Below, piece after piece: positions 1 through 7,367 of a stretch of DNA of 14,861 nt. The stretch comes from an uncultured Clostridia bacterium (lineage in GTDB: Bacteria > Bacillota > Clostridia > TANB77 > CAG-508): assembly GCA_948517135.1 (NCBI GenBank), contig CAORJJ010000049.1, positions 1 through 14,861 of the forward strand. Reading direction: 5' to 3'. Made by a program: the position numbers and the translations under genes. Positions within the stretch are counted from its first letter, which is position 1. The number at the start of each line of letters is the position of its first letter. Below the pieces are notes generated by a model, which saw only the letters and a list, made by a program, of their open reading frames with translations, was not told the DNA's origin and ran no database searches.

Positions 1-28
1 AGCTAAATAATAATTTTGGCGGGATTTT

Positions 29-3000
29 ATGAAAAAGAAAAAAATAATTAAAACTATTGTTTTAATTCTATTTATACTTATAGTTGTTTTTTTCTTATAC
101 AACTTTGTAAATTCATTTAGATTTGGAAAACAAATTATTAGTATAGATACATCAACTCAAATTTATAGTGATTCTAATATAGAAGCTATAATTGATGTAA
201 AAGATAAGAAAGATAATTCTCTAAAAAGTAATGTAAAAGTAGAATTGTTTGATAGTGATGGAAAAAAGGTAAAAAATGTACAAGGAAAATATCAAAAAAG
301 CGAAACAGAAAAAATAAATGCATTAATTCCATTAACAGAAGATATTGAAACAGGAAAGTATGAATTAAAAGTAACTTCAAAATACAAATTGGGATTTTTT
401 AAAGATTACATAGATGTTCCTGTAAATATAATAAAAGGTAGTGAGACAAAAACAATAATTTCATTAGATAAAGGTATTTATAAACCAGGTGATGAAATTA
501 ATTTTAGAGCATTATTAATATCAAAAAGAGATGATACACCAACTCAAACTAATGCTAAAATATATATTTATGATGGAAATGATAACAAAGTATATTCAAA
601 TGAAACTAAAACATCTGAATATGGAATTGTATCAGGAAATTTTAAGATTGCAGACGAAGTAAATAGCGGTACATATAAGTTAGTGATATCAACTGATAAT
701 TCAGAAGTAACAAAGGAATTTACAGTAAATCCATATATAACTCCTCAATTTGAAGTAAGTGTTGTATCAGATAAAGAAAATTATATTATTGGAGAAAATG
801 CAAATATAACTATTTCTGCAAAATATTTTTTTGGAGAGCCAGTTAAAAATGCAACTGTAAAAGGAAAGATTAATGAAACAGAAATTCAAGGAATAACAGG
901 TGCAGATGGGAATTTTTCTACTAAATATGTTGTAACAAAAGATGGAACAATTGATATAAAATTAAATGTAACAGATTCTTCAAACTATTTAATTGAAACA
1001 GAAAAAACATTATATGTAAGTGAAGATTTATTTAAAATAGAAGTATTACCAGAATATGGTGATTTAGTTAAAGGTGTAGATAATGAAGTATATGTGTTTA
1101 CAAGAGCAATTAATGGAAAAGGATTGAAAACACAGAGTACAGTAAGAATAGGAAACGTCGTAAGACAAGTAATTACTGATGATAATGGAATTGGAAGTTT
1201 TACTTTAACATCAAGTGATATGCAAAGTATAAATACTTCAAATATGCAAATTACTTCAGAAGATGCTGAAGGCAGAAAAGTTGAAAAAGTAGAAGAAATT
1301 AATATTATAGTAAGCAAAGGCGTTTTAATTAATACAGATAAAATAAAATATAATTGCGGTGATGATATAAATGTAGCTTTAGATTCAAATGTAGATTTAC
1401 AATCTAAAGAAATATATTTTTATAAAGGAAATGAATTATTAAAAGTAGTATCATCAGAAAATAATGATTTTGCAGTTAATTTAGAAGGCATTTCTGGTTT
1501 AGTAGATATTTATGTGAAAAATTCTAATAGTGTAACTTATGGTTCTAAATATTTAACACCTAATTTATATTCAAAGAAAACAATATTTATAAAACCAAAT
1601 AAGAACTTAAATATTGCTATAAGTACAGATTCTGAAGAATATGCACCAGGAGATAAATTAAATATTAGTTTTAATACAACAGATGAAAAAAATAATCAAA
1701 TGGATTCAGCATTGCTTGTAAGTATATTAGATAAAGCAATACTTAATTTAGCAGAAAATGATTTATCAATAGATAATATAAAAATTGCTTTAGAAGATAT
1801 TGAGTTATCAAATGGTATAACAGCAGCTGATTTATATACTAATATAATTGACGATTCATCTGAAAGTTTATTAAAATCTTTATTGTTAAAACAAGAGTAT
1901 ACTGATCCAAAGATATATAGTAAAACAGTAAGTACAAGTCATAATCATATAGATGAATATAAAGAAAGAGCAGGAATTTCATTTTTAATTATAGTTGTTG
2001 TACTTATAGGATTTGGTTTAATAAAAGCTAGTAAAAATGAGAAAAAAGGTTCAAAATTATCTTTGGCAATTGCTCATATAATAAACTTTATAGTTATATA
2101 TTTTTTTACATTACTTGTTTTATATGAGCCAGTTGATGACTTATTTTATCAGATGACAAGTAAGTATAATGAAGTTTTTACATTATTAACAAACGCAGTT
2201 TTAACAGCAGTGCTTTATATGTTGGTTCTATATAAACAAAGAGATTATATTTTTGAACTAATTATAAATTTACTTGCTATTCCAACAATATATGTTTTTA
2301 TACTAGCAATAATAACATCATTTTTTGAAGCTCAAGATCTTATACTTGTTTTTGCTATGTTAGCTCTTTTAGCTATATGGGCAGTTTTAGTGTGTATTAG
2401 TAGAAATAAAAAATTAGCTCCCAAAGTAAGCTTTTTAAAACATAGTTTAACACAGTTCTTTAAAGGAGTAATATTATTTATTGCTGGAATGATAGTATCA
2501 GAAGGGCTTAATTCAGGAGTTGGTATATTCCTAGTTCTTCTAGTGTACATATTGCTTGATAAATATGCTTTTGGCAAAACAAAAATAAAATTAGAAAGCA
2601 AACAAATAAATTTAAATATTTCTGGAAATGAATTAATTACAGCAGGGGTAGGAATTTTATTTATAGTAATTTTATTTACAGGAATTAGAAGCATAGTTAG
2701 TAATTTTGCAAGTACAGATCTATCACTTACTGAACAGCATATTCAAAAAAATCATAGTAAAGAATTAATTATGGGAACTTATTCAGGAAATATTAATGAT
2801 AGTGATATGCTTGAAGTTCAACCAGCATATCAAAGTAAAGAAGATTCATCAGGATTTACTAATTTTAAAACAATTACTGAAAGAAATGATGTAACAGAAT
2901 CTATAAATGAACAAGCACAAGAAATAGAAAAAACAGAAGAAAAAGTTGAGAATGTTAGAAACATATTCTTAGAGAGTTTGGCATTTATTCCAGAGCTTGT

Positions 3001-5029
3001 AACTCAAAATGGAAATGCAAATTTAGCTTTAGATATAAGTGATAATATAACAACATGGAATATACAAACAGTTGGAAATTCAAAACAAGGAAATATTGGA
3101 TATTCTTCAAAATCATTTAAAGTATTTAAAGAATTTTTTGTAGATTATACATTACCTACAAACTCAGTTGTTTCTGATAAAGTAGAAATACCAGTTACTT
3201 TATATAATTACACACAAGATAATTTAAGTATAGAAGTAAATATAAAAGAAAATGATTGGTGCAAAATAGGAACATATGATAAAACAGTAAATGTGCCAGC
3301 TAATTCTACACAAATGATTTATGTTCCAATAGAAATTATAAAATCAGGAAAAAATACTTTAAGAATAGAAACAAAATCTGGAAATATTTCAGATATAGTT
3401 GAAAAAAATCTTACAATATCTGAAAATGGACTAGAAATACAAAGTGTAGTATCAAGTGGTTCAATGCAAAAGAATTTATCACAAGATATTATCTATTCAG
3501 AAAAAGCAATTGAAGGAACAAAAAATCTAAAAGTAAAATTATATGCTTCATCAATGGTTCAAGTTATTGAAAATATAGATGCTATGTTACAATTACCAAC
3601 AGGTTGCTTTGAACAAACATCTTCATCATTATATCCAGATGTTTTAGTTTTAAAATATTTGAATGAAAATAAATTAGACAATCCAGAAATAAAAGCTAAA
3701 GCTTTAGATTATATATCAACTGGATATCAAAAATTATTAACATATGAAGTAAATGGCACAAAAGGCGGATATTCTTTATATGGACGTAGCCCAGCAGAAC
3801 CAGTTATTACAGCATTTGGCTTAATGGAGATGAAAGAAATATCAGACGTATATGAAATAGATGAAAAAGTTATAGAAAACATGAAAGAATACTTATTTGA
3901 TGTTCAAAAAGTAAATGGTTCATTTGATTATAAATCAACTTATATAGGTTCTGCTACATCAACAGATGAGCTTGCAATGAATGCATATATTGTTTGGGCA
4001 TTATCAGAAGTATTCCCAGATGATAGTAGACTTGATAAGTCAGTTAGATATTTGGAAAATAAAATAGAAGATGCAAACGATAATTATACTTTAGCATTAA
4101 TGGCAAATATTTTTGAAAATATAAATGATAAAACAAATGCAAATAAAGTAATAAGCAAATTACTTGAGAATATAGTAACAACAGAAGATTCTGCTTATGT
4201 AATTTCAAAAATAAGAGATTATTATGGTTCTTGTGGAACAAGACAAAATATACAAACAACAGCATTAACTTCAATGGCATTAACAAAGAGTAATTCAAAC
4301 TCAAAAACCAATGAAGCTTTTATTAATTATTTGATACAATCAAAATATGAAAATGGAACATGGGGATCTACTCAAAGCACAGTACTTGCATTAAAAGCAA
4401 TAAATAGTTTTGAAAAAGATTCTGATATTTCAAATCAAACAATAACAGTAAAAGTAAATGGTGAGGCAAAATCAGTTGATATGGATAAAAATAGTTTAGA
4501 TTTATATGAATTTGATTTTAATAATTTACCTGAAGAAAATAAAATTTCAATAGAAATGAAAAAAGGAAAAATTTCTTATGAAATAATAAAAGAATATTAT
4601 AGAGATTATGATGATGTACAATTTGAGCAAGATTTGCAAAGTAGCAGTAAATTGATAATAGAACAAACAATTACACAATCAGCTAAAGTAAATGATACTA
4701 TTACACAAAAAATTCATGTAGTAAATAGAACAAATGATTATGTTTCAAATGGATTAGTTCAAATTAATATACCACAAGGATGTAGTGTAAATGAGGAGTC
4801 ATTAATGTTGTTAGAACATAATAATATAATTGAAAAATATGAATATAGCTATGGAAAAATTAATTTGTATTTAAGAGATTTTAAGAATGGTGATGAAAAA
4901 GATTTTCAAATAACATATAGAGCATTATATCCTGAAACAGTTACAGGTGGCGCAATAAGATTTTATGATTATTATAATCCAGAAATTGAGGCAATTTCAA
5001 AGCCAAATCAGATTAGTGTTAGTAGGTAA
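29..5029 (+). CDS. Membrane-embedded alpha-2-macroglobulin family protein with thioester
   Basis: This is a 1666-residue A2M-family protein, predicted to act at the outer face of the membrane as a protease-trapping, thioester-bearing surface protein (role from the family, not shown here). Visible order: Lys-rich N-terminus with one helix (about 7-24); beta-rich macroglobulin domains (about 34-525), with the MG2 signature 'DKGIYKPGDEINFRA' near 147-161; a bait-region-type domain opening with 'YAPGDKLNISF' (538-548) and 'ALLVSILDKAIL' (561-572); about eight membrane helices (648-890); a polar linker (891-975); the A2M domain (about 976-1060, 'ITTW' then 'VEIPVTLYNY'); the thioester GCFEQ at 1192-1196 inside the helical domain (to about 1460, 'GTWGSTQSTVLALKAI'); and a C-terminal receptor-binding-like domain. 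Length is close to that of bacterial A2Ms. The start is the first ATG, with a GC-rich, non-canonical GGCGGG at 18-23. No pbpC partner is in the window. Family assignment is secure; the membrane insert is unusual. Confidence 0.93.
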   Translation: MKKKKIIKTIVLILFILIVVFFLYNFVNSFRFGKQIISIDTSTQIYSDSNIEAIIDVKDKKDNSLKSNVKVELFDSDGKKVKNVQGKYQKSETEKINALIPLTEDIETGKYELKVTSKYKLGFFKDYIDVPVNIIKGSETKTIISLDKGIYKPGDEINFRALLISKRDDTPTQTNAKIYIYDGNDNKVYSNETKTSEYGIVSGNFKIADEVNSGTYKLVISTDNSEVTKEFTVNPYITPQFEVSVVSDKENYIIGENANITISAKYFFGEPVKNATVKGKINETEIQGITGADGNFSTKYVVTKDGTIDIKLNVTDSSNYLIETEKTLYVSEDLFKIEVLPEYGDLVKGVDNEVYVFTRAINGKGLKTQSTVRIGNVVRQVITDDNGIGSFTLTSSDMQSINTSNMQITSEDAEGRKVEKVEEINIIVSKGVLINTDKIKYNCGDDINVALDSNVDLQSKEIYFYKGNELLKVVSSENNDFAVNLEGISGLVDIYVKNSNSVTYGSKYLTPNLYSKKTIFIKPNKNLNIAISTDSEEYAPGDKLNISFNTTDEKNNQMDSALLVSILDKAILNLAENDLSIDNIKIALEDIELSNGITAADLYTNIIDDSSESLLKSLLLKQEYTDPKIYSKTVSTSHNHIDEYKERAGISFLIIVVVLIGFGLIKASKNEKKGSKLSLAIAHIINFIVIYFFTLLVLYEPVDDLFYQMTSKYNEVFTLLTNAVLTAVLYMLVLYKQRDYIFELIINLLAIPTIYVFILAIITSFFEAQDLILVFAMLALLAIWAVLVCISRNKKLAPKVSFLKHSLTQFFKGVILFIAGMIVSEGLNSGVGIFLVLLVYILLDKYAFGKTKIKLESKQINLNISGNELITAGVGILFIVILFTGIRSIVSNFASTDLSLTEQHIQKNHSKELIMGTYSGNINDSDMLEVQPAYQSKEDSSGFTNFKTITERNDVTESINEQAQEIEKTEEKVENVRNIFLESLAFIPELVTQNGNANLALDISDNITTWNIQTVGNSKQGNIGYSSKSFKVFKEFFVDYTLPTNSVVSDKVEIPVTLYNYTQDNLSIEVNIKENDWCKIGTYDKTVNVPANSTQMIYVPIEIIKSGKNTLRIETKSGNISDIVEKNLTISENGLEIQSVVSSGSMQKNLSQDIIYSEKAIEGTKNLKVKLYASSMVQVIENIDAMLQLPTGCFEQTSSSLYPDVLVLKYLNENKLDNPEIKAKALDYISTGYQKLLTYEVNGTKGGYSLYGRSPAEPVITAFGLMEMKEISDVYEIDEKVIENMKEYLFDVQKVNGSFDYKSTYIGSATSTDELAMNAYIVWALSEVFPDDSRLDKSVRYLENKIEDANDNYTLALMANIFENINDKTNANKVISKLLENIVTTEDSAYVISKIRDYYGSCGTRQNIQTTALTSMALTKSNSNSKTNEAFINYLIQSKYENGTWGSTQSTVLALKAINSFEKDSDISNQTITVKVNGEAKSVDMDKNSLDLYEFDFNNLPEENKISIEMKKGKISYEIIKEYYRDYDDVQFEQDLQSSSKLIIEQTITQSAKVNDTITQKIHVVNRTNDYVSNGLVQINIPQGCSVNEESLMLLEHNNIIEKYEYSYGKINLYLRDFKNGDEKDFQITYRALYPETVTGGAIRFYDYYNPEIEAISKPNQISVSR

Positions 5030-5036
5030 ATTTAAA

Positions 5037-5068
5037 AGGATAGCTACTAAAAATAGCTATCCTATTTT
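5037..5068 (+). terminator. Rho-independent terminator after the A2M gene
   Basis: A perfect 10-bp stem (AGGATAGCTA at 5037-5046 with TAGCTATCCT at 5054-5063) and a 7-base loop begin 7 bases after the A2M stop codon. The T run behind it is short (ATTTT), so some readthrough into the following gene is possible. Confidence 0.85.
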
Positions 5069-5125
5069 GTAAAAGATAGTGATCCTCGCACAGGCGAAGA
5101 AATTATAGAAACACCAGCTTCACGA
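5057..5125 (+). other. In-frame, coding-like extension upstream of the next gene
   Basis: The frame of the gene at 5126 stays open back to a TAG at 5054-5056, inside the A2M terminator. The readable part gives 'KDSDPRTGEEIIETPASR', which looks like real protein. It carries CGC, GGC and CGA codons and is richer in G+C than its surroundings. No ATG, GTG or TTG start lies in this stretch in frame, and there is no convincing promoter or ribosome binding site. It may be the remnant of a longer ancestral N-terminus left by a deletion or recombination, or a leader translated from a non-standard start. Confidence 0.4.
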
Positions 5126-5968
5126 ATGGCAAACCGCATAGTAGGTAGTATACTTACAATTATTCAAGTATTTGGTAGATTAGGTGGAATAATCTTGATT
5201 GTTATTGGAATTTGTAAGAATTCTGGTGCAAAGAGAAAAATTCAATTATATGAAAAAAGATTAAATGCTAATGAACAAGATAAAAAAGACTATGAAAATG
5301 ATGATGAATGGAAAGAATTAAAGAAAAAGAAAGATAAATCACAAAACTTTTTATCATTTTGCATAGTAATGGGGATTACATTATTAGCAGTTTCTGGTAT
5401 GTTACATATTGTAAGAGGTATGGCTGCAAAACCAATAATATACATATATCCAGAAACTGAAACAGAAGTGAGTGTAAAATTAGGAAATCCAGAAAAAATA
5501 ACATGTTCATATCCAAAATATGAAGGAGAATGGAAAGTAAAAGCAAGTCCAAATGGAGATTTAGTAGATTTAAAAACAGGAAGAAATTTATATAGCTTGT
5601 ATTGGGAAGGAATAAATGATAATTCTTCAAAAATGAAGGAAGGATTTGTAGTAAAAGGAGAAGACACAGCGAAATTCTTAGAAGAAAAACTAGAGATTTT
5701 AGGACTAAATGAAAGAGAAGCAGAAGAATTTATAATTTATTGGCTACCAAAAATGGAAAAGAATAATTATAATTACATAAGATTCAAAAGCTTGGAAGAA
5801 ATAAATGCGAATATGCCATTGGAAATAGAGCCAAGCCCAGATACATTAATAAGAGTAATGATGGAATTTAAAGGATTGAATAAACCAATAAATATAGAAA
5901 CTCAGAAACTAGAAAAAATAGAAAGAAAAGGGTATACAGTAGTAGAATGGGGAGGAACAGAACTATAA
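5126..5968 (+). CDS. Two-helix membrane protein with KPIIYIYPE ectodomain, function unknown
   Basis: This is a 280-residue protein with no assigned function. A hydrophobic helix at about 5-29 is followed by a charged, Lys/Glu-rich segment (about 35-73), a second helix (about 75-97) and a soluble C-terminal domain. That domain opens with 'KPIIYIYPE' (102-110) and contains 'LYWEG' (158-162), 'GFVVKGEDTAKFL' (173-185), 'FIIYWLPKMEKNNYNYI' (202-218) and a terminal 'VVEWGGTEL'. I recognise this motif set from uncharacterised proteins common in gut Firmicutes, from memory and not by search. If the Lys-rich linker is cytoplasmic, the C-terminal domain is outside. The first helix resembles the hydrophobic segment of small pilin-like (TrbC/VirB2-type) proteins, which is a weak impression. 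ATG 5126 is the only reasonable start but lacks a Shine-Dalgarno sequence. The gene sits between the A2M terminator and the gap promoter, with no promoter of its own visible. Confidence 0.75.
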   Translation: MANRIVGSILTIIQVFGRLGGIILIVIGICKNSGAKRKIQLYEKRLNANEQDKKDYENDDEWKELKKKKDKSQNFLSFCIVMGITLLAVSGMLHIVRGMAAKPIIYIYPETETEVSVKLGNPEKITCSYPKYEGEWKVKASPNGDLVDLKTGRNLYSLYWEGINDNSSKMKEGFVVKGEDTAKFLEEKLEILGLNEREAEEFIIYWLPKMEKNNYNYIRFKSLEEINANMPLEIEPSPDTLIRVMMEFKGLNKPINIETQKLEKIERKGYTVVEWGGTEL

Positions 5969-5990
5969 TTTATTAATTTTGAAAAAACTA

Positions 5991-6019
5991 TTGAAAAAAC
6001 GAAATAATTATTATAGAAT
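5991..6019 (+). promoter_or_regulatory. Probable sigma-A promoter of gap
   Basis: TTGAAA (5991-5996) is followed after 17 bases by TAGAAT (6014-6019), five of six matches to each consensus box, leaving a leader of about 70 bases before gap. The leader holds only a weak interrupted dyad (CTAA/TTAG flanked by AAGT/ACTT, about 6031-6058). No CggR-type operator was seen. Confidence 0.7.
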
Positions 6020-6095
6020 AATCTCGGTCTAAAGTGACTAAAATATTAGAAGGTACTTAAAAATATGTTGAGTATCAGAATGGAGGATTTATATT

Positions 6096-7115
6096 ATGTC
6101 AGTAAAAGTAGCTATAAATGGATTTGGACGTATAGGACGTCTTGCATTTAGACAAATGTTTGGAGCAGAAGGATATGAAATCGTTGCAATCAACGACTTA
6201 ACAAGCCCTGATATGTTAGCTCATCTTTTAAAATATGATTCAGCACAAAAGAGATATGAAAAAGCAGATACAGTAGTTGCAGGAGAAGATTCAATTACAG
6301 TTGATGGAAAAACAATCAAAATTTATGCTGAAAAAGATGCTGCAAACTTACCATGGGGAGAAATTGGTGTTGATGTTGTTTTAGAATGTACAGGTTTCTA
6401 TACATCAAAAGAAAAAGCATCAGCTCATATAACAGCAGGAGCTAAAAAAGTAGTTATTTCTGCACCAGCTGGAAAAGACTTACCAACAGTAGTTTATGGA
6501 GTTAATGAAGGTGTTTTAACACCAGCAGATACTGTTATATCAGCAGCTTCATGTACAACAAACTGTTTAGCACCAATGGCTAAAGCATTAAATGATTATG
6601 CACCAATCCAATCAGGAATTATGACAACAGTACATGCTTATACTGGAGACCAAATGGTACTTGATGGACCACATAGAAAAGCTGATTTAAGAAGAGCTAG
6701 AGCAGCTGCTGTAAATATCGTTCCTAACTCAACAGGAGCAGCTAAAGCAATAGGTCTTGTTATTCCAGAATTAAATGGAAAATTAATTGGAGCTGCACAA
6801 AGAGTTCCAGTTCCAACAGGATCTACAACAATATTAATCGCAACAGTAAGAAGTAGTGAAGAAGTTACACCAGAATCAATAAATGCAGCTATGAAAGCAG
6901 CTTCTAGTGCATCTTTCGGATATACAGAAGAACCATTAGTTTCTTCAGATATTATTGGAATTACTTATGGATCATTATTTGATGCTACTCAAACAATGGT
7001 TACAAAAGTAGAAGATGGATTATATCAAGTACAAGTAGTTTCTTGGTATGATAATGAAAATTCTTACACAAGCCAAATGGTAAGAACAATCAAATATTTT
7101 GCAGAATTAAACTAA
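6096..7115 (+). CDS. gap: Type I glyceraldehyde-3-phosphate dehydrogenase
   Basis: This cytoplasmic glycolytic enzyme oxidatively phosphorylates glyceraldehyde 3-phosphate to 1,3-bisphosphoglycerate. At 339 residues it has the family's full length. The N-terminal Rossmann motif is 'NGFGRIGR' (8-15). Asp34 marks the usual NAD specificity, supported by Pro192 at the position used by NAD-type enzymes. The catalytic cysteine is C153 in 'SAASCTTNC', its partner is H180 in '[10 protein letters not shown]', and the phosphate-site 'LRRARAAA' and 'WYDNENSY' motifs are intact. The start is ATG 6096, with GGAGG at 6082-6086. The gene uses more C-ending codons (ATC, AAC, TTC) than its neighbours, as expected of a highly expressed gene. 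It has its own promoter and is closed by a strong terminator, so it is not simply cotranscribed with pgk. No cggR regulator gene precedes it. Confidence 0.98.
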   Translation: MSVKVAINGFGRIGRLAFRQMFGAEGYEIVAINDLTSPDMLAHLLKYDSAQKRYEKADTVVAGEDSITVDGKTIKIYAEKDAANLPWGEIGVDVVLECTGFYTSKEKASAHITAGAKKVVISAPAGKDLPTVVYGVNEGVLTPADTVISAASCTTNCLAPMAKALNDYAPIQSGIMTTVHAYTGDQMVLDGPHRKADLRRARAAAVNIVPNSTGAAKAIGLVIPELNGKLIGAAQRVPVPTGSTTILIATVRSSEEVTPESINAAMKAASSASFGYTEEPLVSSDIIGITYGSLFDATQTMVTKVEDGLYQVQVVSWYDNENSYTSQMVRTIKYFAELN

Positions 7116-7129
7116 TTATATAAAATAAA

Positions 7130-7166
7130 AAAAGGTAATAGAATCTCTATTACCTTTTATCTTTTT
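7130..7166 (+). terminator. Terminator of gap
   Basis: A 13-bp A-rich-based stem (arms 7130-7142 and 7146-7158, core AAGGTAATAGA with TCTATTACCTT) has a 3-base loop and is followed by ATCTTTTT. It begins 14 bases after the gap stop codon. Confidence 0.88.
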
Positions 7167-7225
7167 AGGAATGTTTTTTTGAAATAAAAATAATTAATAG
7201 AAATTGCTAAATTGGTAAAAATAGT

Positions 7226-7256
7226 AAAAAGAATACTTGAAAAGTATTCTTTTTTG
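7226..7256 (+). terminator. Second terminator-like hairpin between gap and pgk
   Basis: A 13-bp stem (arms 7226-7238 and 7242-7254, core AGAATACTT with AAGTATTCT) has a GAA loop and a T run forming the end of the 3' arm. It lies about 60 bases beyond the first terminator with no gene between. It could be a fail-safe terminator for gap or the end of a short untranslated transcript. The terminator-like fold is clear; the role is inferred. Confidence 0.7.
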
Positions 7257-7269
7257 TTATAGAATAACC

Positions 7270-7297
7270 TTGTATGAAAATATGAAAAAATTATAAA
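7270..7297 (+). promoter_or_regulatory. Probable promoter of the pgk operon
   Basis: TTGTAT (7270-7275) is followed after 16 bases by TATAAA (7292-7297). The tract is extremely AT-rich, so other -10 choices exist (for example TATAAA at 7307-7312). A promoter is expected here because two terminators separate gap from pgk. Confidence 0.5.
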
Positions 7298-7319
7298 TAA
7301 AAAATTTATAAAACAAAGT

Positions 7320-7343
7320 CTTTGCACAAAAAAATATGCAAAG
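7320..7343 (+). promoter_or_regulatory. Dyad in the pgk leader, possible operator or mRNA hairpin
   Basis: CTTTGCA (7320-7326) and its exact reverse complement TGCAAAG (7337-7343) flank 10 A-rich bases. The dyad sits downstream of the likely promoter and ends about 8 bases before the AAAGGAGG ribosome binding site (7352-7359). It has no T run, so it is not a terminator. It could be a repressor site or a 5' stabilising hairpin. It does not match the CggR, Rex or CcpA consensus. Confidence 0.4.
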
Positions 7344-7367
7344 CAAAATTAAAAGGAGGATATTTTT

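Noticed and set aside
985..1317. Antisense open frame inside the A2M gene (likewise 2332-2694, 4044-4304, 5290-5667, 7826-8197, 12254-12523 and 12724-13080)
   Set aside because: These are shadows of AT-rich coding sequence on the other strand, with biased Leu/Ile/Phe/Ser composition and fully overlapped by convincing genes.
6020..6090. Riboswitch or CggR operator in the gap leader
   Set aside because: Only a short interrupted dyad is present. There is no conserved aptamer-like core, no terminator in the leader and no CGGGAC-type repeats.
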